From Botryosphaeria dothidea (taxonomy: Eukaryota; Ascomycota; Dothideomycetes; Botryosphaeriales; Botryosphaeriaceae): a DNA stretch of 64,000 nt. The notes under the pieces were generated by a model, which worked only from the letters and a program-made list of their open reading frames with translations, was not told the DNA's origin and ran no database searches. Both the position numbers and the translations under genes were made by a program. Numbering within the stretch: the first letter of the stretch is position 1; the number at the start of each line of letters is the position of its first letter. The stretch lies in NCBI GenBank assembly GCA_011503125.2, contig WWBZ02000001.1:4464001-4528000 (forward strand). The letters run 5' to 3'. Of this stretch, positions 1 to 11,107 are shown piece by piece.

Positions 1-1
1 G

Positions 2-241
2 GAGGCCAAAGAGCGTCTGAGCCCCCGCGTCGTCGTCGAGCAGGGCGAGCACATCATGGCCGAGTTCGATGCCGAGTTCGTGGCCAAGCAGGACTTCGCG
101 GCTGACAGCATGCTCGGGGAACTGAAGGAGGGAGAGGCGGCGAAGTTGCGGTTTTTCGGGGTTTACAAGTTGAGGGACGGCTTGATATGTGAGATGCGGC
201 TTGCTATCTGGCCCCATCCGGAGAAGATTGGGCCTTTCTGA
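2..241 (+). CDS. 3' end of a small unidentified protein (NTF2/SnoaL-like?)
   Basis: An open frame enters from the left edge and ends at a TGA at 239-241, giving about 79 C-terminal residues. The frame is open before the internal ATG at 56, so that ATG is probably not the start. The segment has alternating charged and hydrophobic residues and a closing stretch reading FGVYKLRDGLICEMRLAIW, which resembles the last beta-strands of NTF2/SnoaL-like domains. That family call is a guess from pattern only. The rest of the gene lies outside the window. Confidence 0.5.
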   Translation, partial: EAKERLSPRVVVEQGEHIMAEFDAEFVAKQDFAADSMLGELKEGEAAKLRFFGVYKLRDGLICEMRLAIWPHPEKIGPF

Positions 242-1385
242 GGGTAGAGGTGGAAAGGCTGGAGTCGGTTGGATGAAGGCAAGCGGGTGGAAGTAATGAC
301 CAGAGACATGCGTCATGTAAGCTTAAAATCTTGTCATGTCCGCATGGCCTAAAACTTTCCTGCACATTTGAAGTTCTGTACTCGTATTTATTAAAGACGC
401 CACTGATCGACGACGCCGCACGCCGCCTAAGTTGGCAAGCGAAATGCTTGGTTATCACCCAAGCGTCAGATCTTATCTCACTCTAGCAGACTTATCTCCT
501 CGTCTACGTCTTTGAAGATCTATCCCACCGAGGCTGGAACGTCTTCCCAACTTCATAAGGGTCGGCGGCAATTCCGGCGTTCCTGTCAGAACACCGAAAG
601 GCACTACACATGGGCGCCTTTACAACAACTCAGTGCGCGCTTACCTCTATGAATGCGGACGGAGCAACCTCCTCTCATGGTCTGCGGATAAAGTTCATAT
701 ACAGCTTCCAGAACGGTACTCGGGCCCAACCATTTTCCGCATCGAGATGTGGGGGGCCCGGGATTGTGAGCCCGGTTGCATGAACGCTAAACATGTGAGA
801 AACGAGACTACTGTCCTCACAAACACTACTCCTCTATGCATACCTCTCTTGCGACCTCTTACTACGGCATTGAAAGATGCTTGGCTAAAGGACGCGAGAG
901 AAAAAAAGGCGTTCCTGACCTTGAAACGCCGTCGAACGGGCTGAAACATGAACTCCCCCGCACATGCCGGTCCCTACCACAACCGGCTACAAACAGATAG
1001 CTCGCTTCGCTTCCGAACGGCCAAAACAGATATAGCCAAACACGTTTCACCTACCTTCCACATACGGCATCATTGGTCCGAACGATATTGAGACTCGGGC
1101 AAGAGACGGTCAAAGGGGAAAATCAGGCCAGCACAACCGAACGCATACACCCTTGGCAGGGGTCGAAGTCCTCCAAAATGCACTCGCCCACCAGCCCACC
1201 GGACAACACGGACGTTTTAAGAGAGACAGGGCCAAGTCGCGATTGGCGGGCTTTGCTTTAAGGTTATGCAGGTCACCCGCATGGCCCTCTTCTCTCTCGT
1301 TAATTTATCCCTCTAGTTTCGCCTTCCCGAGCGGGCTTGGTGCACCTTGCGGTCGTTTCGTGGACGGACGATTCCAAGGGCGGGT
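242..1385. other. Intergenic region, no gene seen
   Basis: Overlapping ORFs of 60-110 codons on both strands have no recognisable domain, no consistent splice structure and shadow each other. The right end is the promoter of the secreted-protein gene at 1482. Confidence 0.6.
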
Positions 1386-1393
1386 TATAAAAG
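1386..1393 (+). promoter_or_regulatory. TATA box of the secreted-protein gene
   Basis: TATAAAAG lies 96 nt before the ATG at 1482 and is followed by a strongly pyrimidine-rich leader (TCTCCCGTCTCTTTCTCC and similar), the usual layout of a well-expressed fungal promoter. Confidence 0.6.
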
Positions 1394-1481
1394 AAACGAC
1401 GCTTTACCCGCCGTCGCGCGCTCTCCCGTCTCTTTCTCCACCGTCTCTATCACAGCCCCATCCGTCTGAACAATCGCAGCC

Positions 1482-2499
1482 ATGAAGTTCCTCCTCCCGA
1501 CCGTCACAACCCTCGCCTGCCTCGCGCAGTCCACGCAGGCGGCGACATGGTACTTCCTCCGCTACTACTCCGCGTCTGGCCAGAAGTTCACCGGCCTGAC
1601 CGGCGAGATGGTCGTGCCCAAGCTGCCAAAGGCCGGAACTTACTATCTGTACGTTTTAGAAGCTTTGTTGCATACAAAGCCAGAACACTGACGATAAACA
1701 AGGTGGCCCGGTCTCCAACCCACCGACAACAGCGGCGTGTACCAGAATGTGCTTGACGGCAACAGCGGCACGTGGTGGTTCGGCAGCGGATGGTGCTGCT
1801 CGAACCCCTCGCTCCCCTGGGGCGGCGGCTTCAACACTTACGCGGGCGAGACGATCAAGTTTGAGAACGTGTTGGACGGTGATTCGTGGAGGTCGTCGAC
1901 GACGCATGAGAGTACGGGCACGGTGAAGACGGATACTTTTGCTCTCTGTAAGCTACTTTATCCCTTTTTTTTTTACTCTCTTGTACTTTCCGTTTGATTG
2001 GGAAGACACTTGCAAAAAAAGAAAGGCGCAAGTCGAGAAGAGCGGAAGAAGGGTCGGGAAAGAAAAGAAATGCCAGCGGATGAGGTTTATTAGTTTTTAC
2101 CGTGGTTGTTTTATCCGCATCATTGCGTTTCCAGGAAGTACATTCTTTTCTCAGAAAACATGGCTGACTCTGCCAAACACAGCATCCAAATCCTTCAACC
2201 AGGTGCTCTTTGCTATCGAGCTCACTGGCGTGTCTTGGGACTTTGGCCCGCTCGAATTCAAGAACATTGTCATCGTAAGTCGTCTCCGTTCCGTCTTCGT
2301 CTCAAGCCAGACACGAATCAAAGCATAATTCTAACGCACACAAAAGACTGCTACCGGCACGGACAGCTCCTGGTGCGACAACACGCCCGAGAACTACAAC
2401 AGCGCCACCAAGTTCAGCATCTCCGGCATCACCAAGAGCTCCAGCGGCGGCACGGTCACCTGCAAGATCAGCAGCCTCATGTTGCAAAGCCCTGCTTAA
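1482..2499 (+). CDS. Small secreted protein, concanavalin A-like/lectin-like fungal family
   Basis: Four exons join in frame: 1482-1648, 1703-1947, 2183-2274 and 2347-2499, giving 218 aa. Introns are GT..AG; the second (235 nt) is long for this genome. Residues 1-20 (MKFLLPTVTTLACLAQSTQA) form a classical signal peptide. The mature part is rich in aromatic residues, Gly and Ser with features such as WWFGSGWCCSNPSLPWGGG and SWDFGPLEFKNIVI, and paired cysteines, consistent with an extracellular beta-sandwich. I recall similar fungal proteins annotated as concanavalin A-like lectin/glucanase, but no catalytic residues can be named, so enzymatic activity is not claimed. A TATA box precedes it at 1386. 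Confidence 0.75.
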
Positions 2500-2847
2500 A
2501 GGAATATAATCCTTGCCATGTTGTCGATTGCTGCCCTATTATGCGTCGTCTTCTGTTTGTTCAAAAGCGGAAGACTCGAGTCGTGATCTGATTGGCGGTA
2601 GGCGTTTTTCACAGCCGAAGGAATACGCGAGGCAGAGGTTTAAACGTTTCTCATGTAAATGATTTTAGTTGACCAACTTGTACATACAATACCAACATAT
2701 TTGTTTACCTTACGAGCGAATACGCTGGGATCGACTGGTTTGAGCTGTCTGGCCAACCAACCATGTTTCATCGTTCTGCGTCCGATATCATGCCATCTCA
2801 AACCGCCTGAATCGTCGAATACGCTTCAACAGATGACAGGGCTGACA
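2500..2847. other. Convergent intergenic spacer
   Basis: 348 nt between the stop of the + strand secreted-protein gene and the stop of the - strand DUF6536 gene; presumably both 3' UTRs. Nothing else seen. Confidence 0.5.
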
Positions 2848-5184
2848 CTACAGATACGGCCTCCCTGGAATAGGTTTCTCCACCGCGTCGCTAGAGAAAC
2901 TGCAGTGTCCAACTACTTCGGTCCCGTCCAACCCACTGTGCTCCGGAATCGCGCCCCACATCAACGGCTTGGTCTCGTCCGTCCCAGCCGGCGCATGGCA
3001 GGCCGCCGAGATAGCCGCGCTGCAGGTAGACGCTGTAGGCATTCCAGACGCGAACCTTCTCCGGGCGGCAACAACAAGAAAGATAAGGAAACAGATCAGC
3101 GGCGGAATAAGCAGAAGCATGCCCAAAGGAGAAAACGCTATGAGCGTAACATCATCCGGAGCGCTCCTCTCTCCGCCGCTATTCCAAACCGCGAACCTGA
3201 CGATGAAATAGCTCTGCGACCCGAGCCAGTGCACGCCGCACGAGAGCGTCAGAAACGGCAACGCGTACCGATACGGAAGCTGCAGGAAGTACGTCGAGCG
3301 CTGCGAGCCGCGTCGCTCCGTCACGCGGAGCGCCTTCCTCTCCTCGGCGAAGCTGTTCCACTCGGCGGAGAGGCAGATGTTGGTGAGGAGCGAGTTGAAG
3401 ACCAGGTACATGCAGGAGAATAGCACCTGCGGAAGGTTTACGAGAACCGCAGCGCCCATTTCCGGGGCTGAGCCGCGCAAGAAGGACCCCCCGGTAGACA
3501 TGTTCTCCCAGTGTATCTCGCCGAGCCCCAGCTGCCATATCGCAGCTAAGCCTCTCTCGTCGTAAGACTTAGATAGCCAGAATGATATACCTACTACGTT
3601 TGCTACGAGAGCGCCAATGGCGCAGACGAAACTTTAATCGGATCAGCATGTTCGTGTATAAAGGTAGGAAGCTTAGGCAGACTTACGCGAAACTACTCCT
3701 GCCCATCTCATTCCTCTGGTGCCCTGCCACCACCTCTTTGCATCATCCGGACTTTGGTATGTTTGTGGGGTGTTATACAGCCTTGGCCACCCCTTACTCG
3801 GCCCCTCCCGTTCGATCATCAGGCTTTCGGTAAGGCACATTCCCTTGGTCGTCGCATCCGGCGCACGCAGAAACGACGAGACCGCATCCCCGACGGTGAT
3901 GAGCGGGTTTTCGTCCATCTTGAAGCCCACAACAGTCATGCAGTAAAGCTTTAACGCGTTGATAACTACGACTGTGATCATTATTGAAGGACTGAAGAGA
4001 ACATCACACGGCCGATCCTCGGTGCGCTCGCTGAGGCAGTAGTCGATCAAGGTTCCATTACCCCATCCAGCGCAGGATTCGGACTTCGCTCTGGATCCAG
4101 ATTGCGTCCCTTCGTTCGCGTTATCCCTGGGCGGATCACAGATGTATAATTCTTTCTTGTAATTTTCGACATACGCTTAGTTTTAGAGGTGTATTATCCA
4201 ATCATACTCATATGATAATCTGTCTTCGGCGCAATCAGGATTTTTGAAGTTGGAATTCGGATTATGTCTTCCAGCGGGCTTCGAACAGATCCAGTAAAAC
4301 GTGGTCCCAATATTATCGGCGATATAGTACTGAGATATCCCAAAAATATGAGATGTTGGTAACGGATCTGTTGTGGTGACTTTCAGCGACCAGAACCACA
4401 TTTTGTCTCGAGGTGATGAAGCTTTGCGCGTAGACACTCATACAATCCGAGTTCCTGAGAACTGAGAAAGAAGAAGTCTTCTTTTTTATATGGGAGATGT
4501 TCGACGTTAACGGCGATTTGTGGGTGAACGAGGCATAGTTGATCAATGGCAATTTTGGGTCAGAGGTCCAGTTGTCGGAGGGGCTAAGAAACCCCGGGGG
4601 TACTACGTAAATGTCGTACTTATTGTGTGGCTGTGTCACAATGAACGCTGAATTGTAGCTCTTCTGTGTTAGTTCCCTTTTCTCACTGCGAAGAGGGAGC
4701 CATCCGAGACGTACAATAAATGAATCAGTGCAGATGATATTCCAAGACACCACCAAATCACGACCTTCAACCGTGGGAGGTACTTCAAATTCCTCGTACT
4801 CGAGATTTCTATATTCAGCCAGTCACCGTTCCAATGAGCTTTGTCGATAGCTACCCGTGTGGGAGCGCAAACGGCCTGCATGCAGTAATTGCTGCCTCCA
4901 AGGAGGATGGTGCTTATCACGTTGATTCCGAGATGTAGTAATCCGCTGACATGGCGAGTCTTCCTGCAATTGCCGCTGTAGATCGACGAAGCGGCGAGCC
5001 CTCCCGTAGCGTCTATAGCCCATATCAAAACAGCAATGTTGAGAGTGAGAGCAATGCCGGCCAGCAAAGTTCCAAGGCGTGCTCCGAACCGCCAGCCTTT
5101 CCATCCGTGTCGATGGCCTTGGCCCGAGGAGAGAGATTTCTTGTCGTATCCTGGTTCAGCGTGATTCTCGGAAATGCCGGACAT
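2848..5184 (-). CDS. DUF6536-family multi-pass membrane protein
   Basis: The N-terminal exon (5184-4715) encodes WKGWRFGARLGTLLAGIAL, a GLLHLGINVISTILLGGSNYC stretch followed by MQAVCAPTRVAIDKAH, and GDWLNIEISSTRNLKYLPR, the diagnostic signature of DUF6536. A 56-nt intron (4659-4714, GTACGT..AG) restores HLFYNSAFIV in the next exon. Further left the same family is recognised in IDYCLSERTEDRPC, ITVGDAVSSFLRAPDATT (about 4050-3690) and in the C-terminal block PQVLFSCMYLVFNSLLTNIC..LPYRYALPFLTLSCGVHWLGSQS..CSAAISAACH (3501-2848). Function of the family is unknown; it is a fungal plasma or endomembrane protein with several TM helices. Exon junctions between about 4340 and 4050 and near 3685-3600 could not be settled: frames change and simple GT-AG choices do not all fit. 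So the gene is either intron-rich or carries lesions. Confidence 0.75.
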
Positions 5185-5862
5185 GATGGTATAAAGGCGG
5201 GGCGAAGATGCTGCTTTGAACGGATTCGAAATTCTGAAATGGAAGCGAGATACTTGGAAAGGAATGGAAACCGGATAGAGTGCATTGCAGCCCTGTTAAG
5301 CCTCATGATAACCGCACAGGTGAGTAGAAATATCCTCCTTGTATGACCTTGTATCACCGACTAAAAATATATGCCTCCCACAGGACAAAAAATGTCGTGC
5401 CAGCCTCAAGCCTGAAACTACGCTCAGAACTCACCTGGTAAAGTCAGAAAGTACAGGACTAGCGGGGAAACGCAATTCATGCTCCACCACGTATTCTATT
5501 TTGGTGTCCTGAGACAGTGATTCCATAGGCCCATGAACATGATGATCAATGAATAACATGTTATAGCATGACCGGTATAAATGAGCGCATACAAAAAAGT
5601 ACACATTAAGTGAAGTTATGCTACTCCTGTGAGCGACACCCAAGATCGGGCATGTAAATGATGGGTACATGAAGGGTATAATAAAATGGCTGACCCCTAT
5701 TTACAAGATGACGGGGAAGGGTTTCAAGAAGAATATCAACACGAGAGGCAGAAGGAGAGAGCGTTCAATGGCCGTGTGACTCTCATTTTAGAGCTCGGTG
5801 GGGTCTTGAACTACCGGATGTTTGGGCATATTGGGCTTGTAGAGCTGTTTGTCATTGGCAAG
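5185..5862. other. Intergenic region upstream of the DUF6536 gene
   Basis: 678 nt, relatively A+T-rich, between the start of the DUF6536 gene and the end of the carboxylesterase gene (both on the minus strand). A 71-codon plus-strand ORF (5686-5901) overlaps the esterase 3' end and has no support. Confidence 0.5.
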
Positions 5863-7647
5863 TTAGCTTTCCATCTTTTTTGTGTTCCACAGGACGCGTA
5901 AACCGCCGACATCGGCAGGGACGAGTTTTTTCTTCGTGTATCTTGGTGTATGACTTACATTCTGGCAGCGAGCATTGTACTCGCTGGTATCACCGGTGAT
6001 CACTTCCGTCTCGTTCCCGGGCACACCAATCTTGGCAAGAGGGCCGCTCGTAGGCGTAGCCTTGTCCCAACCGGGACCGGCGGTAGGGTTCTTGATCCAT
6101 GCAACAAACCAGTCATTCACCCAATCCGCGAGCGCCTGTTGCTCTTCGGTCACATCCTCAAGATCCTCGAAGCACTGGTTGCCACCATGGAAGAAGGGAA
6201 CCTCAGAACCATGCGAAGCGCCCATGCTGGGTACACCAAGAACGTTGCTGTAGTTACCAAACCAGCGGTAGATCCAGGTGGGCTGTTCGGACGCACGGAT
6301 ATCGAGGAGGTAGTCTGTCGGGCAGAAGAAGCGCGCATCACCGTAGCTAGCGCCGCTCATGAGGGAGACTGACTCGTAGTCCGACTCATTGTAGCTAGCA
6401 AAAAGGTCCTCATCCGGAACATGGGCGAGATCAGCATCAAAAGTGTTGATCCACTCGCTGAAGTCGGTGTTCTCAGCCGAGTATACTAGGGAGAAGATTT
6501 TGCCTTCCTGATCGGAGTTTCCAACAATGAGAGGGACGTCCTTCGGGTAGTTACCAGCAGCAAAACGGCCCGGGTAGTCCTGGAAACGGGTGATGTTGTC
6601 CACGATCGGCGCGAACCACGTGTTGTAGGTGGAGTTGAAGCTGGACGTTTCGATGTCGTAAAAGCTGATCTGGCGCAGATCATTGAGGGTAACGAGAGCC
6701 TCACCGGTGGAGTTAGCGACATCGGCCTTAACCACGTTGAGGCCGACATCCTCCGGAGCGTAGCCTGGTCCGGACTCAGCGTTTGCCGACATTTCAATAG
6801 CGCCAGCGATGAAAGTGTCGGGGTGGTTCCACAGATAGTGGTCAACCATGACCGATCCGGAGGAATGACCACCGAGGACAATGTGGTCCTTGTTGCCGCC
6901 AAAAGCTTGTTTCTCTGTTAGAAAACAGTCCGCGTAATTCTCGCCCAACGGACTCACCGGCAATATTGTTGTAGATCCATTGCACAGCAGCTTCGACATC
7001 GAGAATGTTGAAGTTTTGTGAGGTGCCGTTCAGCTCGCCAGACAATTCAGCTGCATTAGGAGCGCCAAAGATTGACTCGCGGTAGTTGAAATTGACATAG
7101 ATGACGTCCTTGGAAGCAAAGTTGCTGCCCTGCCACTGCGAGTTGCTGGAGCCGCCAGTGACCATAGCACCTCCATAAATGTAGACAAAGACCTGCAGCG
7201 CCGTTAGTGATGGGCATGGCAAGTTACTCAAAGGAGTGAGGGAGGTATGCGGGGTCAGTGGCTATTGATGCTTACGGGAAGGTTTGTACCGTTGGCAGGG
7301 GTCCAGATGTTGAGGTTCAAGCAATCTTCACCCTGAGCGGTTAAGGTGCTGCTGACGCTGGCCTGGGCGCATGTCGATCCATATTCGGTTGCGTTGAACA
7401 GGTCCCATGACGTCGCGGGGGAAAGAGGCGGCTTCCACCTGTTGCCGTCGGCGGTGGAATCGGCAAAGGGGATGCCTAGGTAGACGTAGTTGCCGGTGCC
7501 GTCCTCAGTGAAGCCCTGCACAAGACCTGATGAAGTCAGTGCAGTGGGGACGCCGTCGCAGGTGTTGCCGGCCTGGCCAGTGACAATGGCGGAAGTGGCC
7601 AGGGTCAGGCAGGCGGCGGTGTCGATGAGAGCGTCGACGATTCCCAT
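5863..7647 (-). CDS. Secreted type-B carboxylesterase/lipase family protein
   Basis: Three exons: 7647-7276, 7192-6958 and 6905-5863, joining in frame to 549 aa. The N-terminus has a hydrophobic stretch (ACLTLATSAIVTG), consistent with secretion. The alpha/beta-hydrolase type-B signature is clear: YLGIPFADS, the oxyanion-hole region VFVYIYGGAMVTGG, EDCLNLNIWTP, and the nucleophile elbow GGHSSGS with a Ser in GxSxG form. The elbow reads GHSSG instead of the common GESAG. The acidic residue and the His of the triad are probably in the exon-3 region, with HGSEVPFF a good candidate for the His. Many N-glycosylation sequons (NxS/T) fit an extracellular enzyme. A GTAAGT near 5960 after the codons for NARCQN hints at one more 3' intron, so the last ~30 residues are uncertain. 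The substrate is unknown. Confidence 0.85.
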
Positions 7648-9507
7648 GGTGTTGGCCCTGGATTAGGTTTGCTAGGCTGGACTGAACGAAAGTCAATGGA
7701 GTCGATTGGCGAGCAAACGAATCGACGCGGTCGGCAAATCACAACCTAGTTGGGAATGAAACGAACGAGCGTAAGAAATAGAGCGAGGGAACGTGGGCAG
7801 AGAAGCAGAGGGGCGTGTTCGGGGCCTCGACCTTTTCACAGCCCAGGGCACCCGACGGGCGTTAATGCGCGGCGGCGCATAGCGAGGAGGCAGACTAAAG
7901 CGGTATTTCCCGCGGGCGATGGAGGGGAATGGGGCGGTAGGCAATATTGAAGTCCTGGCGGGGTGGGGCGGGGAGAGAGGTTTGCCGATGGGGTGGTGGT
8001 GGTGGGTTGTGCTCGATTCGGCTTCTGCAGAGGTGGTGCATTGAGAGAGCAGGAGCCTTCTGGAAGACCGGGAGCCTCCCGCTAATCTCACAGGGACCAG
8101 GAGAGGTCAGATCGGTCGTCTCACGCCACAGAGCAGCCCGAATCCACTGCTCCAACCACGGCCTCCCTGGAATCTCCGTGGGCCAGTTGCGGGCGGGCGG
8201 CTCAAGCGGGCAAAGGCCGTGGTACCGAGGCTCCTGGGGGCATTGGGAAGGAGATGGAATCAAGCCCGCAAAGAGATGACGAAGACGCACGATTCAGAGG
8301 GTCGGCAAAAGGTCGGAGGGGGAGGCGAGCAGTGCGGCGGCGCTGCAGACGCCAATTCCGCCGGGTGACCACGCGCGGGCGGCGATCGGCCATCGGCTGC
8401 AGGAGCTTGGCGGCCATGGCGAGTCGAGCAGCGCAGCGGGTGATGGCGGGACGCGTGAGGATGAGAGGAAGCGAAGCGTTGACGGCGGCGGCGGCGGCGG
8501 CGGCGGCGGCGTTTGTTCCCAGGCGGCGCACCGTGGACGGTAGGCGGGAGGCGCAAGAATAGCAGGCGCCACCCTTGCCGATGAGCTAAACAAAACCACC
8601 ACCGCGCACCACTCCCGGCTACCGCTCTCGTGGCTCGCTTCCCGAGCTTCCGCCTCCGATGCTGCGTTTCCCCTTCCGGTAGGGCTGACCCGCGCTCTGC
8701 TCTCCGCTCCCCTCGTCTCGCGGCTGCGCTCTCCCAGTTCGCGACTCGACCGAGGTCTAAATCACGCCGATGCTCTGGCCTGCGAGCCTGACTCCTGAGC
8801 GCTGCCGCCTGACCAATTCTCTGCACCAACACATCTCTCATTCCCGATGGGGCGCTGCGTCGCAATGTCAAGCAGGCCAGCTCGTGCACCGCCCCGGCGT
8901 TCGCCTGCAGTTTAGCGGCCCAGAAGCTGCATTCGGTCCGGCTCGTTGCGCTACCCAGGGATGCTTCACTAAACCTCCTACGTCGGATGTCACCCGCCCA
9001 CTGTCTCCCATCACTGTGCCCCTGCCGCTACCTCTCCTTACGCTAAGTGGCAAGGTCGAGAAAAAACGCTTGAGCCTTTTCGCAATGTCGCCCGTCTGAG
9101 GAACAATGTCCGCGGCCTAACCATCCGGATCTTCCTCCACGTCCGCATGTCCATGCCTCAGCCATTATGGCTTTCTTCAGCTCCGAAATGCTGCCTCGCC
9201 CGCCGTGCTTTGGTCCTGGTGGACCACTCAGTCCCGCTCATTTGCGGGTGCAACCCTGAGGCCTGAACGATCTGCTGGAGAACCGCGTGGCCCCGACCTT
9301 GATGCGACGCAGGGATCGGTCATTGAAACCACGACAGATCATCTGAAGTGAACCATGATTTGCACTCGTCCCATGGCTGGATCCTCGCATAATAATTCTG
9401 GGGATCGCGTGTAGCCGCGGCCCACGCCAACTAAAAGACGGACGGCTTGCCGATCTGCCACATTTCTCTCAGTTTGGCTCCTCCTTCCAACCGTCTTGCA
9501 ACCTACA
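7648..9507. other. 1.9-kb divergent intergenic region
   Basis: Divergent promoter space between the esterase (minus) and the rhodopsin-like gene (plus). It is G+C-rich, with a (GCG)n run at about 8483-8511. Overlapping ORFs on both strands, up to 209 codons, contain only low-complexity Arg/Pro/Ala stretches caused by that repeat; none shows a domain. Confidence 0.55.
8483..8511. repeat. (GCG)n trinucleotide microsatellite
   Basis: About nine consecutive GCG/GGC units in the non-coding region between the esterase and rhodopsin-like genes. It reads as polyAla, polyPro or polyArg in the six frames and explains the spurious ORFs here. Confidence 0.9.
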
Positions 9508-11107
9508 ATGGTTGAAGATACGTTGGGTCAAGTGGTACGCATCCATCCCGCGCTTCCGAGGAAGGAGACGGTCCGCTCCGAGACCCTCTCAATCCTGCCA
9601 TCTCCTCCACTCTTCCCACCTTGCTAACTTCAGTTGAAGATATCATGGTACATCTGCACAGTTGCCGCCGGCCTCTTTCTGGTCACGAGGCTCTGGGTGA
9701 GATGGGACAACATGGGTGGCTTGTATCTTGATGACTACCTCATCAGTGCTGCCTTCTGTTGTCTGGTAGCCGACCTGGCCATACAGCAGAGGATGTGGGA
9801 TATCGGTATGTCCATCTCCAACTGATTAGCTACCCTTGATTAAACACTGACAAGTCTCGAGGCCTGAAAAACATGGCTGCCACCACTCCTGAGCATTTTG
9901 TCGAAATGATGAAGGTATGTTCAGCCTGTCCCTACAGCTGAGCGTATTCGGGTGCTGACCATGGTTCTTCAGCTCATTTACCCTGGCTCCATATTCTATA
10001 CGCTCTCACTTTGGATGATCAAAGCTGGCCTGGTCCGTATTGCAGCTCTCAACTGTCTCAACTCCATCGGTGCATGCACTTACATTTCCAAAGGTCATTT
10101 TCTACAAGAGACTTTCAGGCCATACCTACAAGTATCTTCAAAAGCTGTACAATGCTACTCTCGTATGGCTTGTGGTATCGTGGCTGGTCATTTTCTTCGA
10201 CACCATCTTTCGATGCTATCCTCTCAGTCGGACCTGGAGCCAGGATCCGAAGGACGCTTGTCCGCCCAGCGCAGCAGCAATCAACTACTGGATCACCATC
10301 ACTTGTAGGCCCTCGTGGTTCATAAACTTCCTCGCTGTGTCACTGACCGATTCCTACGCAGTCAACATCACTACCGACGTCCTAATCATTTGCCTTCCCA
10401 TTTCGATGGTGATGAAGCTAAAGCTTCCGCTAAAGCAAAAGTTCGGTGTTGCCGGTATCTTCGCGCTTGGTTTCGTTGTTGTCATTGCAAGCAGTACGTT
10501 GCACAATTGCCCAGCGTGGAATGGGGATGGCTCGCTGACACGTCCAGTCGTCCGCGCCGTCTATTCACACAGAAATGAAACGATGCTCACCTGCACGGTG
10601 TCAATGATCGAGACATCGATCGCAATCATCGCGACTTGTCTTCCAACCCTCCGTATCCTGATTCTCGGCCATACATCTCGCAAAGGAACGTATGCCAGCG
10701 CTCGTCGCTCCCGCGTCTTTGAGCTCCGCGAAGCGGGCCATTTCAGTGGTACGAATCATTACTCCAACCACCAGACTACAATAACGGGCGGGGCACAGCG
10801 AGATTCCAGGCGAATCACGCGGCTGCAGATGGGACGCAGCGACAGCGAGGACGAACTGGTCAAGGAGCTGCACCAATATCCGGCTCGGGCCAGCCCTACA
10901 CATATGCCCCGGTCACCAAGAGAGGTCAAGAGCTTTGACGAGAGGATCAGCGAGGAGACATACGTCAACTCGCCGAAACCAAACGCAATTGAGATCACGA
11001 CCGAGGTCACGGTCGTACCGGAAGTTGCGGTCACGGCAATTCCAGAGGAGGCGCATACGAGGGACAGTCAGCGAAGCCCCTCATTTATGTCTGTGCGCGA
11101 GCACTGA
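9508..11107 (+). CDS. Rhodopsin-like fungal integral membrane protein (Rhodopsin_dom_fun type)
   Basis: Seven exons join in frame: 9508-9534, 9634-9805, 9862-9914, 9973-10032, 10094-10304, 10362-10493 and 10548-11107, giving 404 aa. All introns are short (57-99 nt) GT..AG. The product has successive hydrophobic helices with hallmarks of the fungal PTH11-related rhodopsin-domain family (PF20684): DDYLISAAF near the N-terminus, SLWMIKAGLVIFYKRL, CYPLSRTW, NYWITITFNITTDVLIICLPI, FALGFVVVIASIVRAVY and IETSIAIIATCLPTLRIL. After the last helix comes a ~140-residue charged, Ser/Thr-rich cytoplasmic tail without a domain. The family is membrane-located and some relatives act in surface or host sensing; no ligand can be inferred. 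No CFEM domain precedes the helices. Confidence 0.88.

Noticed and set aside
5686..5901. 71-codon ORF near the esterase 3' end
   Set aside because: Overlaps the esterase terminal exon antisense, no features.
8260..8889. 209-codon minus-strand ORF with Arg runs
   Set aside because: Runs come from the (GCG)n repeat; no domain and no splice partners.
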